Source: VBAT01 sp036520835 (GTDB lineage: Bacteria > Bacteroidota > Bacteroidia > Chitinophagales > Chitinophagaceae). From it: a stretch of 10,063 nt of DNA. The notes beneath the pieces are model-generated. The model made no database searches and was not told the origin of the DNA. It saw only the letters and a list, made by a program, of their open reading frames with translations. The stretch spans positions 1 to 10,063 of the forward strand of contig DATDIX010000306.1 in the NCBI GenBank assembly GCA_036520835.1, written 5' to 3'. Both the position numbers and the translations under genes were made by a program. Numbering within the stretch: the first letter of the stretch is position 1; each line of letters starts with the position of its first letter. This document shows, piece by piece, positions 6,233-10,063 of this stretch.

Positions 6233-6547
6233 ATGGCAGGTCAACAAATTCCCGTCAACTCGGCGGATGACATGAAAGCTGAATACATCAACTTTATGAC
6301 CAACCTGGGTGTGAATATGAATGAGCAGACGCAGAGTGTTTCATTTACAGGCAGCACTGTTATGGACTACCTCAACGAGACTATGCGGGTAGCGGATGAA
6401 CTGAGAGTGTTCATGGGGTTCGATCCCCAAACTGGCCGATCTTCAGTGATACTATGGCCCTATCAGAACGGGCAACCGGCTACAAGCGGGGATGGCGGAG
6501 AAGGAGAGATGATCGAACCATTTGATGCCGGAACTGGAAATCCGTGA
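6233..6547 (+). CDS. Small soluble protein of unknown function, first gene of the sensor operon
   Basis: A 104-aa protein that I do not recognise. There is no signal peptide or membrane segment. Residues 8-65 look helical and acidic (ADDMKAEYINFMTNLG, DYLNETMRVADELRVFMGF). A short strand-turn segment follows (DPQTGRSSVILWPYQNGQPA), then a Gly/Glu-rich flexible tail ending in GTGNP. ATG 6233 is the first in-frame start after a plausible promoter and TSS. Its stop overlaps the ATG of the 7-TM gene (TGATG), so the two are probably translated in a coupled way. Leading a sensory operon, it may be a signalling partner, adaptor or the module's main output. No catalytic motif is visible. Confidence 0.75.
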   Translation: MAGQQIPVNSADDMKAEYINFMTNLGVNMNEQTQSVSFTGSTVMDYLNETMRVADELRVFMGFDPQTGRSSVILWPYQNGQPATSGDGGEGEMIEPFDAGTGNP

Positions 6548-7203
6548 TGAAAACAATCATTTTTTTTCTTTATTCTGCAAGCATATTATTAAGTGCTGCA
6601 ATGGCTTTCATCTACCGCAAGGACCTGAGAAGCCGGAAGCTGTCTATTCTTACACCCTATCTTCTACTCGTATTCATACAGGAATTATGCCTGCACATAT
6701 ATGTTCGAAGGTCACCGACTGCGTCTACAGGTTTAATGTATAATATTTATCACCCCGTCACTGTCTTGGTTTTCGCATCATTGTTTTATCACATGCCCAT
6801 CACCCGTAAAATGCGGAAACTGGTACTTGTACTGGCTGCCTTTTATCTGATCCTGGCGGTTGCTACTTTCAGCTTTATTGAACCCATTACTAAACTAAAC
6901 GGTTATCTTATAGTAGCGGCGGGCTTTGTTATTTCCTGCTACGCCATTATTTTCCTGCTCAATTATTTTAATATGGATAACAGTGAGGAAGAAAAACACT
7001 GGCGGCCTGTCATCCTGATCACTATCGGCATACTGACCTTCTATCCCGTGATAGGTATTTCATTTGCCTTTCACAAACAATTACTGGCTTATGAAGCTAC
7101 CATATTGGGTATGAAAATTTACCAGTTAATACCACAGGTAATGAGTATATTCATGTATGGCTGTTTTGCCCGTGCATTTTATCTATGCAAAAAGAGAAAT
7201 TAG
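6547..7203 (+). CDS. Seven-TM membrane protein, probable sensor partner of the kinase
   Basis: A 218-aa, almost wholly membrane-embedded protein. Seven hydrophobic helices lie near residues 3-23, 34-52, 66-83, 91-110, 117-140, 153-174 and 187-212, with short loops. The largest charged loop (NMDNSEEEKHWRP, about 142-154) lies between TM5 and TM6, and the C-terminus CKKRN is basic, which suggests a cytoplasmic C-end. I chose ATG 6547, which overlaps the preceding TGA as TGATG; the GTG at 6544 would add one residue only. The end overlaps the kinase gene by 19 bp. The architecture resembles 7-TM signal-receptor modules, but here it stands alone, without an attached output domain. The kinase encoded next has one TM and no sensor domain, so this protein probably supplies signal recognition. 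The ligand is unknown. Confidence 0.8.
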   Translation: MKTIIFFLYSASILLSAAMAFIYRKDLRSRKLSILTPYLLLVFIQELCLHIYVRRSPTASTGLMYNIYHPVTVLVFASLFYHMPITRKMRKLVLVLAAFYLILAVATFSFIEPITKLNGYLIVAAGFVISCYAIIFLLNYFNMDNSEEEKHWRPVILITIGILTFYPVIGISFAFHKQLLAYEATILGMKIYQLIPQVMSIFMYGCFARAFYLCKKRN

Positions 7204-7964
7204 ACCTGATCGTTTCTGTCCTTGCTGTCAGTTTCTTTGTTTTACTGCTGGTCATTGCCGCTTTCCTTTTATTCCGCATTTACCTGAAAAGAAAAAATAA
7301 CCTGTTGCTGGAAAAAGAACGGATGAGCATCCAGTTTGAACAGACACTGTTACAATCCAAGCTGGAGATACAGGAGCAAACCTTTCACCATATCAGCCAG
7401 GAACTGCATGATAATATCGGGCAGGTATTAAGCCTGGTCAGTATCAACCTCAATTCGCTGAAGGCCCCGGGTGAATCGGCCAGGATAACCCTGATGGATG
7501 AGTTGCTGGAAAAAGTCCTTATTGACCTGCGCAACCTCAGTCACTCTCTTGATGCTGACCATATACGTGATAATGGCTGGCATACCCCTGTACATAAGCT
7601 GCTGCATCACCTGCAGCAGACCGGGAAATATACAACCGCGGTGAAACTGGAAGACGACCTGCCGGCATTGGGCAACGAAAGACCGATCATCCTGTTCCGG
7701 ATGATCCAGGAAGTGATCAACAATATCACCAAACATGCGAAGGCTGATAGGATCGTTTTTGAAGCACAAAAAAAAGAGAACGGATTGCTTATTACGATCC
7801 AGGATAATGGGAAAGGATTTGACAGCCGGGATGCTTCTGAAGGAGCCGGTTTACGTAATTTGGAAAATCGTGCTAAATTGATCAACGCAAACCTGTCTGT
7901 CGACAGCGAACCGGGGAAAGGCACCCTGGTGACCATTTTTATTAAAACGGAGAAAATTGAGTAA
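7185..7964 (+). CDS. Single-TM sensor histidine kinase (HisKA_3 / NarX-like)
   Basis: A 259-aa kinase. One N-terminal helix (about residues 8-30) is followed by a basic stop-transfer (KRKN) and a coiled-coil linker (about 40-66). The DHp helix has phospho-acceptor His75 in ISQELHDNIGQVLSLV, a HisKA_3-type H box. The ATPase domain shows the N box (MIQEVINNITKHA, Glu176/Asn180), the G1 box (ITIQDNGKGFD, Asp207) and the G2 region (GAGLRNLENRAKLI), and ends with SEPGKGTLVTIFI. There is no periplasmic, PAS, GAF or HAMP domain, so sensing must come through the TM helix or a partner, most simply the 7-TM protein whose gene it overlaps by 19 bp. It should phosphorylate the regulator encoded immediately downstream (8-bp overlap). 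The start is the only ATG that leaves the full TM helix. Confidence 0.95.
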   Translation: MQKEKLDLIVSVLAVSFFVLLLVIAAFLLFRIYLKRKNNLLLEKERMSIQFEQTLLQSKLEIQEQTFHHISQELHDNIGQVLSLVSINLNSLKAPGESARITLMDELLEKVLIDLRNLSHSLDADHIRDNGWHTPVHKLLHHLQQTGKYTTAVKLEDDLPALGNERPIILFRMIQEVINNITKHAKADRIVFEAQKKENGLLITIQDNGKGFDSRDASEGAGLRNLENRAKLINANLSVDSEPGKGTLVTIFIKTEKIE

Positions 7965-8622
7965 GACCACCACACAAATTGCCCTTGTTGATGATCATAC
8001 CCTTCTGCGCAATGGGCTTGCTGCACTGGTCAATTCATTTGACGACTATTCAGTACTTTTTGAAGCCGCCAACGGGAAAGAGTTCATACAACAATTAAAA
8101 ACATTTCCTGCCCCGGATATTGTTCTTCTCGATATCAATATGCCGGAAATGAACGGGCTTGAAACCGCGGAATGGATGAAAAAAAATCTGCCGTCCGCAA
8201 AAATATTGGTGCTGAGTGTAATGGATATCGATGCCATGATCATCAGTATGCTTAAAAGAGGGGCAAGGGGTTATATCCTGAAAGACAGCAAGCCAGCTAT
8301 TTTTAAAGAAGCCCTGGATACTATCCGCGATACTGGTTTTTATATGAATGAACTGGTCAACAAAAAAATGCTGGGGTACGTTACCAAGAGTAATGAAAAA
8401 GGACTGGATGAAATATCACTCATCGCACAGCTGACAGAAAACGAACTTACCTTTTTACAACTGGCCTGCACAGAAATGACCTATAAAGAGATCGCACAAA
8501 AAATGGAACTGAGCCCCCGTACCATTGATGGTTACCGCGATGATCTCCTAAAAAAACTGAACGTTCAATCCCGGATCGGGCTGGTAATTTTTGCTATCAA
8601 ACATGGCTTCTACAAACTATAA
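7957..8622 (+). CDS. LuxR/NarL-family response regulator
   Basis: A 221-aa DNA-binding regulator. The receiver domain (about 7-125) has acidic pocket Asp12/Asp13 (LVDDH), phospho-acceptor Asp59 (VLLDINMPEMNG), switch Ser87 (ILVLSVMD) and Lys109 (GYILKDS). The LuxR-type HTH (about 155-221) includes LTENELTFLQLACTEMTYKE, then IAQKMELSPRTIDGYRDDLL with the recognition helix. The start is TTG at 7957: the receiver begins eight residues later, no ATG or GTG lies in frame nearby, and the TTG overlaps the kinase stop by 8 bp, which points to translational coupling. The cognate kinase is the upstream gene. The stop overlaps the tgt stop on the other strand (8617-8622). Targets are unknown; its own promoter and the divergent envelope cassette are the nearest candidates. 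Confidence 0.95.
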   Translation: MSKTTTQIALVDDHTLLRNGLAALVNSFDDYSVLFEAANGKEFIQQLKTFPAPDIVLLDINMPEMNGLETAEWMKKNLPSAKILVLSVMDIDAMIISMLKRGARGYILKDSKPAIFKEALDTIRDTGFYMNELVNKKMLGYVTKSNEKGLDEISLIAQLTENELTFLQLACTEMTYKEIAQKMELSPRTIDGYRDDLLKKLNVQSRIGLVIFAIKHGFYKL

Positions 8623-9756
8623 TCTTCTTTTCAATACTTCCACCATTTCGTTCTTCCAGCCGGCAAAGTCCCCGGTTGTAATGTGCTTTCTTGCCTCCCC
8701 TACCAACCACAGGTAAAAGGCAAGATTATGAACACTGGCAATGGTGAGACCCAATATCTCCTTCGACTTCATCAAATGACGGAGATAGGATCTTGAATAA
8801 TAATTACTGATCTCACAATCCAACCCTTCATCAATCTGCGAAAAATCAAACTCCCATTTTTTATTGTCGATATTGATAACCCCCTGCGTGGTAAACAACA
8901 TAGCATTCCTGCCGTTACGGGTCGGCATTACGCAGTCAAACATATCTATACCCATACTGATGCATTCGAGAATATTCCAGGGTGTACCTACTCCCATCAG
9001 GTAGCGGGGTTTTTCTTTTGGCAAATGATCACAACACCAGTCGCATATCTCGTACATCACGGGTTCGGGCTCACCAACGCTTAAACCTCCTATCGCATTA
9101 CCTGTTGCTTGTTTGCCCGCTACATATTCACAGGATTGCCTGCGAAGATCTTTATAAGTGCCCCCCTGCACTATCGGGAAAAGATTCTGTGTATATCCAT
9201 ATTTATCCGTTGTATTATTGAACCGGTCAAAACAACGATCCAGCCACCTGTTTGTTAGTTCTAATGATTTACTGGCATATTTAAATTCACAGCCACCGGG
9301 AGGGCACTCATCAAAAGCCATAATGATATCACCCCCGATGATGCGCTGAATGTCCATTACGCTTTCAGGTGTAAATAAATGCTTCGAGCCGTCAATATGC
9401 GATTGAAAAGTAACTCCCTCCTCTTTTATCTTTCTTGTACCGGCCAGGGAAAAAACCTGGTATCCGCCGCTATCTGTAAGTATTGGCTTGTTCCATCCAT
9501 TAAAGCGATGCAATCCTCCCGCTTTTTCCAGCACTTCAAGTCCCGGTCGCAGGTACAAATGATAGGTATTTCCAAGAATGATCTGCGCTTTTACGTCATC
9601 CATCAATTGTTGTTGCGTCACGGCTTTCACACTTCCGGCCGTACCAACAGGCATAAAAACCGGTGTCAGTATTTCCCCATGATCCGTAGTGATCTTGCCG
9701 GCCCTTGCCTTGCTTTGTATATCTGTATGTTGTAGTTGAAACGATAGCGCTGCCAT
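8617..9756 (-). CDS. tgt: tRNA-guanine(34) transglycosylase (queuosine pathway)
   Basis: Exchanges guanine for preQ1 at the wobble position (34) of tRNAs with GUN anticodons, in the cytoplasm. Family motifs are complete: LGNTYHLYLRPG, Asp95 in LTDSGGYQVFSLAG, FDECPPG, PIVQGG, AIGGLSVGEP, RYLMGVGTPWNILE and the nucleophile Asp274 in MFDCVMPTRNGRNAML. At 379 aa the length is normal. I chose ATG 9756 (MAALSFQLQHTD); an in-frame TTG at 9768 adds only four residues. The structural zinc site is altered: where many bacterial enzymes have CxCxxC plus a distal His, this one has Leu312, Cys314 and Ser317, keeping only one Cys and His343 (IASVHNLAFYLW). I believe other Bacteroidota Tgt proteins share this but cannot check. 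The gene ends tail-to-tail with the response regulator, and the permease that often follows tgt in this phylum is absent here. Confidence 0.97.
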   Translation of the reverse strand: MAALSFQLQHTDIQSKARAGKITTDHGEILTPVFMPVGTAGSVKAVTQQQLMDDVKAQIILGNTYHLYLRPGLEVLEKAGGLHRFNGWNKPILTDSGGYQVFSLAGTRKIKEEGVTFQSHIDGSKHLFTPESVMDIQRIIGGDIIMAFDECPPGGCEFKYASKSLELTNRWLDRCFDRFNNTTDKYGYTQNLFPIVQGGTYKDLRRQSCEYVAGKQATGNAIGGLSVGEPEPVMYEICDWCCDHLPKEKPRYLMGVGTPWNILECISMGIDMFDCVMPTRNGRNAMLFTTQGVINIDNKKWEFDFSQIDEGLDCEISNYYSRSYLRHLMKSKEILGLTIASVHNLAFYLWLVGEARKHITTGDFAGWKNEMVEVLKRRL

Positions 9757-9879
9757 AAAAGGCTGCAAGGTACAGGAAACAAGGCATAGGATGACAATAC
9801 AAATGGGAATAGCAGCAGCACGGTTTTATGTGACAAATGCACCGGCCTTAATTCCTGTTTCTCATTTATCTTCGCATCC

Positions 9880-10063
9880 ATGCCACCTACTAACCCGGAA
9901 GAAATAATTTTTTATTGTTTCGCCACGGCTACTGCTATACAGGTTTTTTATTACGCCTGGTTTTTCAGCCGTATTGCTTTTTATAAAATGCCGGAAAAAA
10001 CGAGATCGCAGCAACATCCTGTTTCCGTGATCATCTGCGCCAGGGATGAAGATGAGAATCTTG
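9880..10063 (+). CDS. Family 2 glycosyltransferase, 5' end only
   Basis: Partial gene running off the window; 61 codons are visible. After MPPTNPEE comes a hydrophobic membrane segment (about residues 8-33, IIFYCFATATAIQVFYYAWF), then a short basic linker and VSVIICARDEDENL, the N-terminal strand and nucleotide-binding loop of GT-A family 2 enzymes. Membrane-anchored GT2 proteins of this layout usually transfer sugars from nucleotide donors to lipid or polysaccharide acceptors; the product cannot be read from this fragment. It is divergent from tgt, with 123 bp between the two ATGs that should hold both promoters. GT2 beside tgt fits Bacteroidota gene order. Confidence 0.8.
   Translation, partial: MPPTNPEEIIFYCFATATAIQVFYYAWFFSRIAFYKMPEKTRSQQHPVSVIICARDEDENL

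Noticed and set aside
6065..6247. A 60-codon minus-strand reading frame upstream of the hairpin
   Set aside because: It overlaps the promoter and start codon of the plus-strand 104-aa gene, has no recognisable features, and its only support is the hairpin 66 bp beyond its stop.
7428..8026. Two minus-strand frames of 113 and 139 codons across the kinase gene
   Set aside because: Both are antisense shadows of the kinase, whose catalytic motifs are complete.
1181..8616. Insertion sequence, integron or CRISPR array at the block edges
   Set aside because: I found no terminal inverted repeats, transposase or integrase motifs, or regularly spaced repeats on reading both strands.
9757..9768. TTG start for tgt four codons upstream of the ATG
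   Set aside because: Family members begin just before the FxLxxTD segment; ATG 9756 fits and TTG adds nothing.

Overview
The window reads as chromosome of a Bacteroidota bacterium, most likely Chitinophagaceae or a near relative. The grounds are Bacteroidota-type LptG and Tgt proteins, start codons preceded by A/T-rich sequence rather than Shine-Dalgarno motifs, promoter-like TTTG / TAnnTTTG elements, and a NarL/LuxR two-component pair with a separate 7-TM protein. The taxonomy is inferred from protein character, not from a marker search.

The two ends are housekeeping. On the left (minus strand) is an LptF/LptG-family permease. On the right (minus strand) is tgt, the queuosine tRNA transglycosylase, followed by the start of a divergent plus-strand family 2 glycosyltransferase that runs off the window. 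From general knowledge of Bacteroidota genomes, tgt is often followed directly by this permease. The roughly 7.4 kb between them (about 1181-8616) therefore looks like an accessory block inserted between the two.

The block has two divergent halves separated by about 560 bp without a convincing intact gene. The minus-strand half (5669 down to 1394) is a compact five-gene run: a four-helix membrane protein, a zinc N-acetylmuramoyl-L-alanine amidase with a C-terminal SH3-like domain, a papain-like C1 cysteine peptidase, a small beta-rich protein of unknown function, and a secreted protein that looks like an outer-membrane beta-barrel with a charged helical insert. Neither hydrolase has a signal peptide. 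The plus-strand half (6233 to 8622) is a translationally coupled four-gene operon: a 104-aa soluble protein of unknown function, a 7-TM membrane protein, a single-TM HisKA_3-type histidine kinase with no sensor domain of its own, and a LuxR-type response regulator started by TTG. The regulator gene ends tail-to-tail with tgt, overlapping it by six bases.

The central intergenic region holds a strong 35-nt hairpin, a cluster of ACCGTT half-sites just upstream of a good Bacteroidota-type promoter for the plus operon, and a stretch that may be a decayed gene. The working model is that the 7-TM/kinase/regulator module senses an envelope or external cue and controls itself and possibly the divergent envelope-hydrolase cassette. 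That regulatory link is inferred from layout only.
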